This document shows, piece by piece, positions 36,658 to 47,077 of a stretch of 64,000 nucleotides of DNA (positions within the stretch are counted from its first letter, which is position 1; every line of letters begins with the position of its first letter). A program made the position numbers and the translations under genes. This stretch comes from an uncultured Roseovarius sp. (GTDB taxonomy: Bacteria > Pseudomonadota > Alphaproteobacteria > Rhodobacterales > Rhodobacteraceae): the NCBI RefSeq assembly GCF_913057115.1, contig NZ_CAJXNN010000011.1:25993-89992 (forward strand). Reading direction: 5' to 3'. A model generated the notes under the pieces. It saw only the letters and a program-made list of their open reading frames with translations, searched no databases and was not told the DNA's origin.

Positions 36658-37266
36658 ATGGAACTCACGCAGCTCATCGCCTTCAACCTGTCCCTGCTGG
36701 CCGCGCTGGCCAGCCCCGGCCCGGCCATGCTCTTGTCAATCCGAGCCACGCTCAGCGGTGGCCGCGCCCAAGGTCTTGCCACCGGGCTTGGGCTTGGCAC
36801 CATGGCCGCAATCTGGACCCTGATGGCGCTTCTGGGACTGGACGCGATATTCACGCTCTTCCCATGGGCCTACCTCGCTATGAAGATCATCGGCGCCACC
36901 TACCTGCTCTGGATCGCCTACGGCATGTGGCGCAACGCGCAAGCCGCCCTTGACACACAAGGCACCCCCGCCCCACGCCGCCACGCCTTCCGCACCGGTC
37001 TTATGGTCAACCTTGCCAATCCCAAGTCGGTGCTCTTCGCCGCCTCTGTCCTCGTTGTCATCTTCCCACCCGACCTGACATTGGCGCAAAAGGCCCTGAT
37101 CGTGACGAACCACCTGATCGTCGAATGGATCGCCTACAGCCTCTTTGCCCTTGCCCTCTCGACAAAACCCGCGCGTGACGGCTATCTGCGCCTCAAATCC
37201 ATCTTCGACCGTGTGGCCGCCAGCATCCTTGGCATTCTCGGCCTGCGGCTGCTGACTGAACGATAA
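36658..37266 (+). CDS. LysE family amino-acid exporter
   Basis: The 202-residue inner-membrane protein has about six hydrophobic segments and the family motif at the N-terminus, [17 protein letters not shown], with the conserved SPGP. The middle [14 protein letters not shown] is also characteristic. Members export basic or neutral amino acids or homoserine lactones; the substrate is not clear here. The ATG at 36658 has GAGAGG upstream. It ends 10 bases before gpt. Confidence 0.88.
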   Translation: MELTQLIAFNLSLLAALASPGPAMLLSIRATLSGGRAQGLATGLGLGTMAAIWTLMALLGLDAIFTLFPWAYLAMKIIGATYLLWIAYGMWRNAQAALDTQGTPAPRRHAFRTGLMVNLANPKSVLFAASVLVVIFPPDLTLAQKALIVTNHLIVEWIAYSLFALALSTKPARDGYLRLKSIFDRVAASILGILGLRLLTER

Positions 37267-37276
37267 GGACAAAAGC

Positions 37277-37774
37277 ATGACCAACCGTTTGCCACACGAG
37301 AAAGGCTTCCACGTCAGCTGGGACCAGTTACACCGCGACGCCCGCGCGCTGGCGTGGCGCCTGCAAGGCGAAGCGCCCGAGGATGGCTGGCGCGCCGTGG
37401 TCGCCATCACCCGCGGCGGCATGGCCCCGGCGATGATCGTGGCGCGCGAACTCGACATCCGCGTGGTCGACACGATCAGCGTGAAATCCTACAACCACCA
37501 AACCCAAAGCGAGCCGCGCGTGATCAAATCCCCCGATATGGACATCGTCGGCGATGGCGAAGGCGTACTGATCGTCGATGATCTGGTCGATACCGGCAAA
37601 ACGCTTGAGGTGGTGCGCAAACATATGCCCAAGGCGCATGTCGCCACGGTCTACGGCAAACCCATGGGCCGCGACATGGTCGATACCTATGTCACCGAAG
37701 TCAGCCAGGACACCTGGATTTTCTTCCCCTGGGACATGGCCTTGCAATACGTCGAACCCTACCGCGGGGCGTGA
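37277..37774 (+). CDS. gpt: Xanthine-guanine phosphoribosyltransferase
   Basis: The 165-residue enzyme salvages xanthine and guanine with PRPP. The PRPP loop is [17 protein letters not shown] (about residues 95-111), and the N-terminal ITRGGMAPA loop is also typical of Gpt rather than Hpt. It probably belongs to the same transcript as the LysE-type gene. Confidence 0.93.
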   Translation: MTNRLPHEKGFHVSWDQLHRDARALAWRLQGEAPEDGWRAVVAITRGGMAPAMIVARELDIRVVDTISVKSYNHQTQSEPRVIKSPDMDIVGDGEGVLIVDDLVDTGKTLEVVRKHMPKAHVATVYGKPMGRDMVDTYVTEVSQDTWIFFPWDMALQYVEPYRGA

Positions 37775-37853
37775 ACCGGGCGCTCATCGGCCGCCTGCGC
37801 GCCCTCTTCGCGCGGAACTCCGTGAGGAGTGACAAGCGATCAAGGAGACCCCA

Positions 37854-39059
37854 ATGACAACGAAACCGCGCACCGCCACCACTTTCTCACCCCCCGTGAT
37901 GGAGGCACGCCGCTGGCTTGAGGGCGTGACATTCCCCGACGACCGCCCGCTGATCAACGTCAGCCAAGCCGCGCCGGTCGACCCGCCGCCTGAACAACTG
38001 CGCCAAGTCATTGCCGAGGCCGCGCTAAACAACGCCTCGGCCCACCTCTACGGCCCCGTCCTTGGCAACCCCGATCTGCGCGATGAACTGGCCGCGCAAT
38101 GGTCCGCCTCCTACAGCGGTGACCTGACCGCCGGGAACGTCGCCATCACCTCGGGCTGCAACCAAGCCTTCTGCGCGGTCATTGCCACCCTCTGCGCCGA
38201 AGGAGATGAAGTCATCCTGCCAACCCCTTGGTACTTCAATCATAAAATGTGGCTTGATATGGCGGGGGTTCAGGCCATTCCCCTACCCTGTGGGTCCGAG
38301 CTTTTGCCCGACCCTGACAAGGCCGCGCAGCGGATCAATGACCGTACACGCGCCATCGTTCTGGTGACCCCCAACAACCCCGGTGGCGTCGAATATCCTG
38401 CCGATCTGGTCCGCGCCTTCTATGAACTGGCCAAGCAAAACGGGCTGGCCCTCATCATTGATGAAACCTACCGCGACTTTGATGCCCGCCCCGCGCCGCC
38501 GCATGATCTGTTCAGCGATTCCGATTGGGGCGACACCCTGATTCAGCTCTATTCCTTCTCCAAGGCCTACCGTCTGACCGGGCACCGCGTGGGCGCCATG
38601 GTGGCCAGCCCCGCACGCTTGGCTGAGGCCGAAAAGTTTCTCGATACCGTCACCATCTGCCCCAACCAATTGGGCCAGATCGCGGCCCTTTGGGGGATGC
38701 AGAACCTAGGCCAATGGCTGGCCGGGGAACGCGCCGAAATCCTGGACCGCCGCGCCGCGATACATGACAACATGCCAAGGCTCGAGGCCGAGGGCTGGCG
38801 ACTTCTGGGCTGCGGGGCCTATTTCGCCTACCTGCAACACCCCTTTGCCGAAGCCTCCGGCGAACTCGCGCCGAAGCTGGTGCGCGAAGCGGGGGTTCTT
38901 CTGCTTCCCGGCACCATGTTCCGCCCGGTCGACGACCCTGCCGGGGAACGCGAAATGCGCGTCGCTTTCGCCAATGTCGACCGCGCGGGGATTGCCATGC
39001 TCTTCGACAGGCTGGCAAGCCTCCGCTGGCCCCTTGCCCCTGCGCATGACAGCGCGTAG
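37854..39059 (+). CDS. PLP-dependent aminotransferase, class I/II
   Basis: The 401-residue protein has the fold-type I aminotransferase layout. The PLP lysine is K237 in SFSKAYRLTGHRVG. The cofactor-contacting motifs are TPNNPGG (residues 172-178) and DETYRDF (203-209). An AAGGAGA ribosome site precedes the ATG. The amino-acid substrate cannot be told. The closest-looking families are aspartate/aromatic-type enzymes. Confidence 0.9.
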   Translation: MTTKPRTATTFSPPVMEARRWLEGVTFPDDRPLINVSQAAPVDPPPEQLRQVIAEAALNNASAHLYGPVLGNPDLRDELAAQWSASYSGDLTAGNVAITSGCNQAFCAVIATLCAEGDEVILPTPWYFNHKMWLDMAGVQAIPLPCGSELLPDPDKAAQRINDRTRAIVLVTPNNPGGVEYPADLVRAFYELAKQNGLALIIDETYRDFDARPAPPHDLFSDSDWGDTLIQLYSFSKAYRLTGHRVGAMVASPARLAEAEKFLDTVTICPNQLGQIAALWGMQNLGQWLAGERAEILDRRAAIHDNMPRLEAEGWRLLGCGAYFAYLQHPFAEASGELAPKLVREAGVLLLPGTMFRPVDDPAGEREMRVAFANVDRAGIAMLFDRLASLRWPLAPAHDSA

Positions 39060-39103
39060 ACAAACCCGAACAATCAAATCCAACGCCGTCTGACGGGGGC
39101 CGC

Positions 39104-40948
39104 ATGTCCGCACGAAAAAGCATCTCGAAAACATTTGTCTGGATCCTCATGGGCCTGCTGATCCTCGGCCTTGGCGGCTTTGGCATCACCAATCTCTCGG
39201 GCACCGTGCGCAGCGTCGGCTCGGTCGGCGAGGCCGAAATCGACATCAACGATTACTCCCGCGCCCTCCAAAACGAGATCCGCGCGCTTGAATCCGAACG
39301 GGGCGAAACCGTCAGCTTTGCCCAAGCCGAAGCGCAAGGCATTCCAGACGTCGTGCTCAGTCGCCTTGTCGCCCAAGCGGCGCTTATCCATGAAACCAAG
39401 CGTTTGCAGCTTTCGGTTGGCGACGAAGCCCTGCGTGAACAAATCGTGACGATCCCCGGTTTCCAAGGAGTCGACGGCAGTTTTGACCGCGAGGCCTATG
39501 CCTTCGCCCTCGATCAAGCCGGTTTGAGCGAGGTCGAGTTCGAAGAAGACCTGCGCAACGAAACCGCGAGTGCCTTCTTGCAGGGGGCGGTCATGGCCGG
39601 TGTCGCCATGCCCGAGGCCTATTCGGAAACCGTCCTGCGCTATCTCGGCGAAGAGCGTGACGTGACCTGGGCCATTCTGGACCGCGGCGATCTGACCATA
39701 GGCCTGCCGGAACCCACCGAAGCAGACCTTCAGGCCTATCATCAAGCCAACGTGGCGCAGTTCACCACCCCCGAAACCCGCAAGATCACCTATGCGTGGC
39801 TCACGCCCGAGATGATCATCGACACAGTCGAGGTGGATGAAGAAGCCCTGCGCGATGCTTACGACGCCCGCGCCGAAGAATTCATCCAGCCCGAACGCCG
39901 CCTTGTTGAACGTCTTGTGTTCCCCGACGAAGCCGCGGCCCAAGCCGCCGCCGACCGGATCGAAAGCGGTGAGACCTCCTTCGAGGATGAAGTCGCCGCA
40001 CGCGGTCTCCAGCTTGCCGATGTCGACATGGGCGATGTCTCCCGCGATGATCTGGACGCGGCAACCGGCCCGGTGTTCAACGCCGAGGTCGGTGATGTGG
40101 TCGGTCCCGCCCAAAGCCCCGTCGGCCCTGCGCTGTTCCGCGTGAATGCCATCTTGGCCGCGCAAGAGACCAGCTTTGAGGAGGCCGAACCCCAACTGCG
40201 TGACGAATTGGCCAGTGACCGCGCCCGCCGCGTCATCGAATCCCGCATCGAATCCATCGACGACCTGCTGGCCGCCGGGGCCACGGTCGAGGATCTGGCC
40301 AATGAAACGGATATGGAACTGGGTTCGATTGATTGGCATCCCGGCGTGTCCGAGGGGATCGGCGCCTATGCCGGTTTCCGCACCAAGGCACAAAACCTCG
40401 GCACGGATGACTTCGCCGAAGTGCTCGAACTGGAAGACGGCAGCATCTACGCCATGCGCCTCGACCAGATCGTGGAGCCAGAGGTTCAACCGCTCGACAG
40501 CGTCCGCAACGCCGTTGTCCAAGGCTGGCGCCAACAGGCCGTGGTCGACGCTCTCCAAAGCGAATATGAACAGGCCCGGAGCGCCATCGCCCAAGGCACC
40601 GCCTTTGCCGATCTCGACCTGCCCACCAACAGCGCCGAAGGCATCACCCGTCGCGGCTTCCAGCCCGACACACCGCCAGAGTTCATCGAGATCGTATTTG
40701 GCATGACCGAAGGTGAGGCGCGCTTTGTCCCCGGCACCGGCCGCGTGTTCCTGCTGCGCCTCGACGATGTCCACGAACCCAACCCCGAAGATCAGGACCT
40801 CGCACAGATCAACAGCTTGCTGCGCGATCAGGCCGCCTCGGGCATGGGACAGGACCTGTTCCAGCTTCTGGCCAACGATATCCGCGCCCGCGCGGGTATC
40901 GAACTCAATCAAGGCGCGCTCAACGCCGTGCATTCCAACTTCCAGTAA
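39104..40948 (+). CDS. ppiD: SurA N-domain / PpiC-type peptidyl-prolyl isomerase (PpiD-like)
   Basis: The 614-residue protein has one N-terminal membrane helix (about residues 11-31), then a SurA-like chaperone domain and a parvulin-type (PpiC) domain near residues 245-350. The remainder is a second helical region. PpiD helps newly exported proteins fold at the periplasmic side of the Sec translocon. The parvulin domain looks divergent, so prolyl isomerase activity is uncertain. It ends 12 bases before trpE. Confidence 0.9.
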   Translation: MSARKSISKTFVWILMGLLILGLGGFGITNLSGTVRSVGSVGEAEIDINDYSRALQNEIRALESERGETVSFAQAEAQGIPDVVLSRLVAQAALIHETKRLQLSVGDEALREQIVTIPGFQGVDGSFDREAYAFALDQAGLSEVEFEEDLRNETASAFLQGAVMAGVAMPEAYSETVLRYLGEERDVTWAILDRGDLTIGLPEPTEADLQAYHQANVAQFTTPETRKITYAWLTPEMIIDTVEVDEEALRDAYDARAEEFIQPERRLVERLVFPDEAAAQAAADRIESGETSFEDEVAARGLQLADVDMGDVSRDDLDAATGPVFNAEVGDVVGPAQSPVGPALFRVNAILAAQETSFEEAEPQLRDELASDRARRVIESRIESIDDLLAAGATVEDLANETDMELGSIDWHPGVSEGIGAYAGFRTKAQNLGTDDFAEVLELEDGSIYAMRLDQIVEPEVQPLDSVRNAVVQGWRQQAVVDALQSEYEQARSAIAQGTAFADLDLPTNSAEGITRRGFQPDTPPEFIEIVFGMTEGEARFVPGTGRVFLLRLDDVHEPNPEDQDLAQINSLLRDQAASGMGQDLFQLLANDIRARAGIELNQGALNAVHSNFQ

Positions 40949-40960
40949 AGGTGCCCTGAC

Positions 40961-42472
40961 GTGGAGCTGACACCGACATTCGCGGATTTCGCCAAGGGGT
41001 ACGAGGCAGGCCAAAATCAGGTCGTCTATACCCGCCTTGCCGCCGACCTCGATACGCCGGTTTCGGTGATGCTCAAACTCACCGGTGCCGCGCGGGATGC
41101 CTTCGTGCTGGAATCGGTGACCGGCGGCGAGGTACGCGGGCGTTATTCCATCGTCGGCATGAAGCCCGATCTGATCTGGCAATGCCACGGTGAGACGAGC
41201 CGCATCAACCGCGATGCCCGTTTCGATGGCGACGCCTTCGAGGATCAAGAAGGCCACCCGCTCGACACCCTCCGCGCCCTTATCGCCGAAAGCCGCATTG
41301 ACCTGCCCGAGGACCTTCCGGCGGCCAGTGCCGGCCTCTTTGGCTACTTGGGCTATGATATGATCCGGCTGGTCGAACACTTGCCCGATGTGAACCCCGA
41401 TCCCTTGGGCCTGCCCGACGCGGTGATGATGCGCCCCTCGGTGGTCGCCGTTCTCGATGGCGTCAAAGGCGAAGTGACCGTGGTTGCCCCCGCTTGGGCC
41501 GCCTCCGGCCAATCCGCCAAGGCCGCCTATGCACAGGCCGCCGAGCGGGTGATGGACGCCGTGCGCGACCTTGAACGCGCCTTGCCGCAAGCCTCCCGTG
41601 GCTTGGGCGAAGCCCATGAACCCGGCCCGCCCACCTCAAATTTCACGCGCGAGGGCTATCACCAGGCCGTTGAAAAGGCCAAGGAATACATCCGCGCGGG
41701 CGACATCTTCCAAGTCGTCCCCTCGCAACGCTGGACGCAGGATTTCCCGCTACCGCCCTTTGCGCTTTACCGGTCCCTGCGGCGCACCAACCCCTCGCCC
41801 TTCATGTTCTACTTCAACTTCGGCGGCTTTCAGGTGGTGGGCGCCAGCCCCGAAATCCTCGTCCGCGTCATGGGTGGCGAAGTCACCGTACGCCCCATCG
41901 CGGGCACCCGCCCGCGCGGCGCCACCCCCGAAGAAGATCGCGCGCATGAGGCCGACCTCATGGCGGACGAGAAGGAACTGGCCGAACACCTCATGCTGCT
42001 CGATCTGGGCCGCAACGATGTGGGCCGCGTGGCGCGCATCGGCTCGGTCCACCCGACCGAGGAATTCATTATCGAACGCTACTCCCACGTGATGCACATT
42101 GTCTCCAACGTGGTGGGAGAGCTGGCCGAGGATCAAGACGCGCTCTCCGCCCTGCTCGCCGGTCTGCCCGCTGGCACGGTCTCGGGCGCGCCCAAGGTCC
42201 GCGCCATGGAAATCATTGATGAGCTTGAGCCGGAAAAACGCGGCGTCTACGGCGGCGGTGTCGGCTATTTCTCGGCGCGGGGTGATATGGATGTCTGCAT
42301 CGCGCTGCGCACGGCGGTGGTGAAGGACGAGAAACTTTACATTCAGGCCGGTGGCGGCGTCGTCTACGACAGCGATGCGGAGGCCGAATATATGGAAACC
42401 GTTCATAAATCGAACGCCATTCGCCGCGCCGCCGCCGATGCCGCGCGCTTTACCGGCGATGGCAACGGTTGA
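40961..42472 (+). CDS. trpE: Anthranilate synthase component I
   Basis: TrpE makes anthranilate from chorismate, using ammonia supplied by TrpG. The 503-residue protein starts at GTG with AAAGGTG upstream. Feedback-site residues lie in DAFVLESVTGG, and the chorismate-binding domain runs from about residue 225 with IAGTRPRG, HLMLLDLGRNDVG and GTVSGAPKVRAMEI. It is separated from trpGDC by a rhodanese gene, a pseudouridine synthase gene and an oppositely oriented gene. Confidence 0.97.
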   Translation: MELTPTFADFAKGYEAGQNQVVYTRLAADLDTPVSVMLKLTGAARDAFVLESVTGGEVRGRYSIVGMKPDLIWQCHGETSRINRDARFDGDAFEDQEGHPLDTLRALIAESRIDLPEDLPAASAGLFGYLGYDMIRLVEHLPDVNPDPLGLPDAVMMRPSVVAVLDGVKGEVTVVAPAWAASGQSAKAAYAQAAERVMDAVRDLERALPQASRGLGEAHEPGPPTSNFTREGYHQAVEKAKEYIRAGDIFQVVPSQRWTQDFPLPPFALYRSLRRTNPSPFMFYFNFGGFQVVGASPEILVRVMGGEVTVRPIAGTRPRGATPEEDRAHEADLMADEKELAEHLMLLDLGRNDVGRVARIGSVHPTEEFIIERYSHVMHIVSNVVGELAEDQDALSALLAGLPAGTVSGAPKVRAMEIIDELEPEKRGVYGGGVGYFSARGDMDVCIALRTAVVKDEKLYIQAGGGVVYDSDAEAEYMETVHKSNAIRRAAADAARFTGDGNG

Positions 42473-42555
42473 TCCACATCAAAGATAGGGGCGTCAATCA
42501 CCTTTAGTCAGAACACATGCGAAATGCAATATGTGTTATGAACAGGAGACACCCC

Positions 42556-43161
42556 ATGCCCTTTGCCCGCCTTCTCACCACCTCGGCCCTTGCCTTGGCG
42601 CTCGCCCTGCCCATCTCCGCGCCCAGCTTCGCCGACAATCACGGCGCCATGATCGAAACCTCGGTGAACGAGGCCGATCTGCCCAAGAAGAAGACCAATG
42701 AACCCGGCCACTACATCACCGCCGCCGAATCCATCGCCCTTCTCAAGGAGCGCGACGATGTTGCCCTGATCGACATTCGCAGCCCCGAGGAAACCATGTT
42801 CGTGGGTTATGCCACTGACACGGATGCCAACATTCCCTTCATGAATGTCGATCCGGCCCATACCTATAATCCCAAGAAAAGCGCCTACAAAATGATGCCG
42901 AACGACGGCTTTGTCGATCAAGTCAAAGCCTATGTCGCGGCCAATGACCCCGCCGCCCTGCTGATCATCTGCCGCTCCGGCGGGCGCAGTGCCAAGGCCG
43001 TCGACAAGCTGGCCAAGGCTGGCGTCGAAACGCCCGCCTACACCGTGGTCGACGGCTTCGAAGGCGACAAATCCGACGCCGGCAAACGCACCGTCAACGG
43101 CTGGAAGAACGCAGGCGGCGACTGGACCTACAAGATCACCGAAGGCCTGCTCACCAACTGA
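42556..43161 (+). CDS. Secreted rhodanese-domain protein
   Basis: The 201-residue protein has a signal peptide (about residues 1-26, ending SFA) and one rhodanese domain with the catalytic Cys139 in [13 protein letters not shown]. The domain has the usual DIRSPEE start. Periplasmic rhodaneses move sulfur or bind metals, but the substrate is unknown. The ATG at 42556 has AGGAGA seven bases upstream; a frame starting at 42517 lacks this. About 40 bases separate it from the next gene. Confidence 0.85.
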   Translation: MPFARLLTTSALALALALPISAPSFADNHGAMIETSVNEADLPKKKTNEPGHYITAAESIALLKERDDVALIDIRSPEETMFVGYATDTDANIPFMNVDPAHTYNPKKSAYKMMPNDGFVDQVKAYVAANDPAALLIICRSGGRSAKAVDKLAKAGVETPAYTVVDGFEGDKSDAGKRTVNGWKNAGGDWTYKITEGLLTN

Positions 43162-43201
43162 GCCTTGCGCGCCGGGTCACCCTGGGGCATGTGATGCCCC
43201 C

Positions 43202-43747
43202 ATGACCCGGCTCATCTTGTTCAACAAGCCCCACGGGGTGCTGTCGCAATTCACCGACAAGGGCACCGCCGACAGCCCCCGTACCACGCTCTCTGACTAC
43301 ATCGACCTGCCCGGCGTCTACCCCGCCGGACGACTGGATCGTGACAGCGAAGGGCTCTTGCTGCTCACCGATAACGGCAAGCTACAGGCAAGGCTGTCAA
43401 ACCCGCGCTTCAAGACCGAGAAAACCTATCTCGTCCAAGTCGAGGGCGCCCCGGATGAAGCGGCGCTTGCCGCCCTGCGCAAGGGCGTCACGCTCAAGGA
43501 TGGCCCTACCCGCCCCGCCAAGGCCCGGCAAATCGACCCGCCTGACATCTGGGACCGTGACCCGCCAGTGCGCTATCGCAAATCCGTGCCTGATCACTGG
43601 CTGGAAATCACCATCACCGAAGGCCGCAACCGTCAGGTCCGCCGCATGACCGCCCATGTCGGCCTGCCGACCCTACGCCTCATCCGCTGGCGCGTGGGCG
43701 AACACAGCCTCGATGGCCTCACCCCCGGCACCTGGCGCGAAGCCTGA
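43202..43747 (+). CDS. Pseudouridine synthase of the RsuA/RluE group
   Basis: The 181-residue protein has the pseudouridine synthase core without an S4 domain. The catalytic Asp is in [18 protein letters not shown], and the second motif is [17 protein letters not shown]. Lengths near 180 and the start [14 protein letters not shown] fit RluE, which modifies 23S rRNA at U2457, so rluE is the probable name. It ends before a dispersed repeat. Confidence 0.9.
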   Translation: MTRLILFNKPHGVLSQFTDKGTADSPRTTLSDYIDLPGVYPAGRLDRDSEGLLLLTDNGKLQARLSNPRFKTEKTYLVQVEGAPDEAALAALRKGVTLKDGPTRPAKARQIDPPDIWDRDPPVRYRKSVPDHWLEITITEGRNRQVRRMTAHVGLPTLRLIRWRVGEHSLDGLTPGTWREA

Positions 43748-43763
43748 AAAATGGGCACAACGG

Positions 43764-43793
43764 CCCCTCTTCATCTTTCCCAAAATACTCAAA
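43764..43793 (-). repeat. Dispersed 3'-end repeat, copy 3
   Basis: On the minus strand the sequence contains GAGTATTTTGGGAAAGATGA, a close relative of the unit at about 17930-17957. It lies 17 bases after the pseudouridine synthase stop. The rest of the 43748-43935 spacer holds no recognised feature. Confidence 0.6.
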
Positions 43794-43935
43794 TACCGAC
43801 ACCCGCCACCGGGCATCCGGCCCGCTCTCAAGGACGGCCGCGAAAAACCCTTTCACGATCACACAGGGCATCTCGGCGCATCAGTCATTCCCACCGACGC
43901 AATACCGACAAAATACCGACGTTTTACAGACAGGC

Positions 43936-45378
43936 CTATTCAGCCCTCAAAATGGCCGAAACCGGCGCCAGCGCCACCCGGCTCGCCCGGTCCTGCAATC
44001 CCCACAACAGCAGCGCGCTGACAGTCTCGGCGCGCATCCGGCCCAGCATGATCACACCGCCCTCTTCCTGTCCGGCCTTGAAGGCGGCCTGATCCAGAAA
44101 GCGCCGGATAACCGTGGCCTGCTGCCCCTTGGCATCGAAATCCCGGAACACGCTGGCCGCGCTAACCCCTTCTCTGGAAAGAAGTTTTTGCGCCGTGTTG
44201 AGACCCTTGGGATGCATGACAACCCCATGCCCGCTGTCCAGCAGGATAGGCGCCAATTGCTCGGCGGCCTCACGGTCGCTCTGCAACCCGGTTTCGGTCC
44301 CTTCGAGGATGGCCACCGCCTCGGGTACGGCATCAAGATAGGCCTGCATGGCCACTTCCGCATCCGCCGCGCTGGCCCCCGCCGGCAAATCCGCCATCGC
44401 CAGCACCTCGAACCCGGCGGCCCGATACTTCGCCGCCGCCTCCGCCGCGCCCGGCCAATCAGCATCGATGGCAAAGCTCAACGGATAGGGAAAACTCGAC
44501 AAGGCATCAAAGCCGATCGGACTGCTGCCATCGTCGATCAACACAATAGACATCAAGGGCTTGTCTTCGGGGTTCTCGAACTCGGCCGCATAAGCCTCAA
44601 GCGGTGGCAGGTCAGGGGTCGCCTCTTCCACAACCGCCTCTTCCTCGGGGGCTTGGCCCACGGACGGCAGGCGGTTGGTGGTCACACCCTCGGCCATATC
44701 GCCAATCGTGCCTTCGCGCGCCTCCTCTTCCGGCGCAGCCTCGGCATCGGTCCCAGCGTCACTCGGAGTGGCCGCCTCGGTCTCTGGCTGATCGTCAGAA
44801 CTCTCTGCGTCAGACCCCTCCGCCGCGTTTGACGGCTCCGCGTTGCTCTCCTCTTCACTCGGGAAAGCCGAACCTTCCACCTCGGGCTGCTGCGGCTGCG
44901 CCGGATCGGTGGAAATCGAAAGATCCTCCTCCCCCTCCGGTGCCTCCGGGGCCATGGCCTGCGGACTGGGCAAAACCGGGCTGTCGCTATCCACCTCGAC
45001 ACCCGCGTTTGCATCCCCCATGTCAGGCTCCGACAAGGTGCCTTCCGCCGCCCCGGTTTCCGGCTGCGCCGCCGGATCGGTATCGGCACCCTCCAAAGAG
45101 GACAGATCATCAGGCTCGGGCACGCTGACTTTCGGGGCATCACCCGCATCTGGCGACTTGCTCACCTCGGGCAACTCCGCCTCCCGGTCTTCTCGCGACT
45201 GATCGAATTCGGAACCTGCGGGCACGTCGACTGCCGTCGCTTCCGGCGGTTTTACCCCCGGCACCTCCGTGAACAGGGAGGCCGCGCCAAGAACGGCCCC
45301 CGACACCACACCGCCGACAATGAATCCCGAGAAAATCCCACGTGCCACTGCTTTGCCCCCTGATTTGCCCGTTTTCAC
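43936..45378 (-). CDS. Divergent polysaccharide deacetylase family protein (YibQ/DUF610-like)
   Basis: From the GTG at 45378 (AAGGGG upstream) the protein has 480 residues. One membrane helix lies near residues 15-38. It is followed by a long Pro/Glu/Ala/Asp-rich linker (about 50-270) that is likely disordered, and a C-terminal domain (about 270-480) of the divergent polysaccharide deacetylase type, with IVLIDDGSSPIGFDAL and HGVVMHPKG. Usual catalytic metal residues are poorly kept in this family, so activity is doubtful. A longer frame to 45462 would run close to trpG. It is divergent from trpG with about 100 bases between. Confidence 0.82.
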   Translation of the reverse strand: MKTGKSGGKAVARGIFSGFIVGGVVSGAVLGAASLFTEVPGVKPPEATAVDVPAGSEFDQSREDREAELPEVSKSPDAGDAPKVSVPEPDDLSSLEGADTDPAAQPETGAAEGTLSEPDMGDANAGVEVDSDSPVLPSPQAMAPEAPEGEEDLSISTDPAQPQQPEVEGSAFPSEEESNAEPSNAAEGSDAESSDDQPETEAATPSDAGTDAEAAPEEEAREGTIGDMAEGVTTNRLPSVGQAPEEEAVVEEATPDLPPLEAYAAEFENPEDKPLMSIVLIDDGSSPIGFDALSSFPYPLSFAIDADWPGAAEAAAKYRAAGFEVLAMADLPAGASAADAEVAMQAYLDAVPEAVAILEGTETGLQSDREAAEQLAPILLDSGHGVVMHPKGLNTAQKLLSREGVSAASVFRDFDAKGQQATVIRRFLDQAAFKAGQEEGGVIMLGRMRAETVSALLLWGLQDRASRVALAPVSAILRAE

Positions 45379-45476
45379 ACCTATGCGCCCCTTGACGCTT
45401 CCGTGCAAGACTGAACAAGTATACCGCGACCGGGGGCCGGGCCTCCACCCCCCTTTCTGCACGGAGTTCGGGCAAG

Positions 45477-46058
45477 ATGCTGCTGCTAATCGATAACTAC
45501 GACAGTTTCACCTATAATCTCGTCCACTACGTGGGCGAACTGGGAGCCGAGGTTGTGGTCCGCCGCAACGATGCGCTCAATGTGCAAGAGGCCATGGCGA
45601 TGAACCCGGCGGGCATTTTGCTCAGCCCCGGGCCCTGTGATCCCGATCAGGCCGGTATCTGCCTTGCTCTGACCGAAGCCGCTGCCGAAACCAAAACCCC
45701 GCTTCTGGGCGTCTGCCTTGGGCATCAAACCATAGGACAAGCCTTTGGCGGCAAGGTCATCCGACATTCGGAGATCGTCCACGGCAAGATGGGCAAGGTC
45801 CGCCACAACGGCCAAGGCGTGTTTGCCGGGCTGCCCTCCCCGTTCGAGGCGACGCGCTATCATTCGCTGGTGGTTGAACGCGCCACCTGCCCCGATGTTC
45901 TGGAAATCACGGCTGACCTTGAGGATGGCACCATCATGGGCCTCAAACACCGCGAGTTGCCCATCGAAGGCGTGCAATTCCACCCCGAATCCATTGCCTC
46001 CGAACACGGCCATGCCCTATTGCAGAACTTCCTCAATACCATGAAGGTCCCCGCATGA
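45477..46058 (+). CDS. trpG: Anthranilate synthase component II (glutamine amidotransferase)
   Basis: TrpG hydrolyses glutamine and passes ammonia to TrpE. The 193-residue protein has the class I amidotransferase triad: the cysteine in [12 protein letters not shown] and His/Glu in VQFHPES. The first residues [14 protein letters not shown] are typical. It overlaps trpD by four bases (ATGA), and trpD overlaps trpC in the same way. Confidence 0.96.
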   Translation: MLLLIDNYDSFTYNLVHYVGELGAEVVVRRNDALNVQEAMAMNPAGILLSPGPCDPDQAGICLALTEAAAETKTPLLGVCLGHQTIGQAFGGKVIRHSEIVHGKMGKVRHNGQGVFAGLPSPFEATRYHSLVVERATCPDVLEITADLEDGTIMGLKHRELPIEGVQFHPESIASEHGHALLQNFLNTMKVPA

Positions 46059-47077
46059 GTGACGCGCTCAAACCCCTGATCGGCATAGCCGCCGACCGTC
46101 CGCTAAGCCGTCCCGAGGCCGAAGCCGCCTTCACCACGCTATTCGAGGGCGAGGCGACCCCGGCCCAAATGGGCGGTTTTCTCATGGCCCTGCGCACCCG
46201 TGGCGAAACTGTCGATGAATACGCCGCCGCCGCCGCTGTGATGCGTGCCAAATGCAACAAGGTCCAAGCCCCCGAAGGTGCCATGGATATCGTCGGCACC
46301 GGCGGGGACGGCAAAGGCACGCTGAACATCTCAACCGCCACAGCCTTTGTCGTGGCCGGTGCAGGGGTCCCCGTGGCCAAGCACGGCAACCGCAATCTCT
46401 CCTCCAAATCCGGCGCGGCAGATGCGCTAACGCAAATGGGCGTCAACGTCATGGTTGGTGTGGATGTGGTGGAACGCGCACTGAATCAAGCGGGCATTGC
46501 CTTCATGATGGCCCCCATGCATCACCCCGCCATGGCCCATGTCGGCCCCGTTCGGGCGGAACTGGGCACGCGGACAATCTTCAATATCCTCGGGCCACTC
46601 ACCAACCCTGCGGGGGTCAAACGGCAACTGACCGGGGCCTTTTCCCGTGACCTCATTCGCCCGATGGCCGAAACCCTTGGACAACTGGGCTCTGAAAAGG
46701 CCTGGCTCGTGCATGGCTCGGACGGCACCGACGAGATGACCATCACCGGTATCACATGGGTGGCACAACTGGGCGACAACGGCGATATATCCGAAACCGA
46801 AGTGCACCCCGAAGATTTCGGCCTGCCCGTGCATCCCTTCGAAGACATCCTTGGCGGCACGCCCGAGGACAATGCCAAGGCCTTCCGCGCCCTTCTCGAA
46901 GGCGCGCCGGGGGCCTATCGCGACGCCGTGCTTCTCAATGCGGCGGCGGCCCTTGTTGTGGCCGGGAAAACAGACGATCCGAAAGAAGGGGTCGCCCGTG
47001 CCATCGAAAGCATCGAAAGCGGGGCCGCCCTTTCCAGCATCCAAACACTCGCCCGCATCACCACGGAGGCCGCATGA
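46055..47077 (+). CDS. trpD: Anthranilate phosphoribosyltransferase
   Basis: The 340-residue enzyme attaches ribose phosphate to anthranilate. The PRPP-binding signature is [17 protein letters not shown] (about residues 78-94), and [19 protein letters not shown] follows. It is translated in an ATGA overlap with both trpG and trpC. Confidence 0.97.
   Translation: MSDALKPLIGIAADRPLSRPEAEAAFTTLFEGEATPAQMGGFLMALRTRGETVDEYAAAAAVMRAKCNKVQAPEGAMDIVGTGGDGKGTLNISTATAFVVAGAGVPVAKHGNRNLSSKSGAADALTQMGVNVMVGVDVVERALNQAGIAFMMAPMHHPAMAHVGPVRAELGTRTIFNILGPLTNPAGVKRQLTGAFSRDLIRPMAETLGQLGSEKAWLVHGSDGTDEMTITGITWVAQLGDNGDISETEVHPEDFGLPVHPFEDILGGTPEDNAKAFRALLEGAPGAYRDAVLLNAAAALVVAGKTDDPKEGVARAIESIESGAALSSIQTLARITTEAA

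Noticed and set aside
39074..41617. 847-codon minus frame opposite ppiD and trpE
   Set aside because: It spans two clear plus-strand genes and their junction, which a real gene would not do. No family match.
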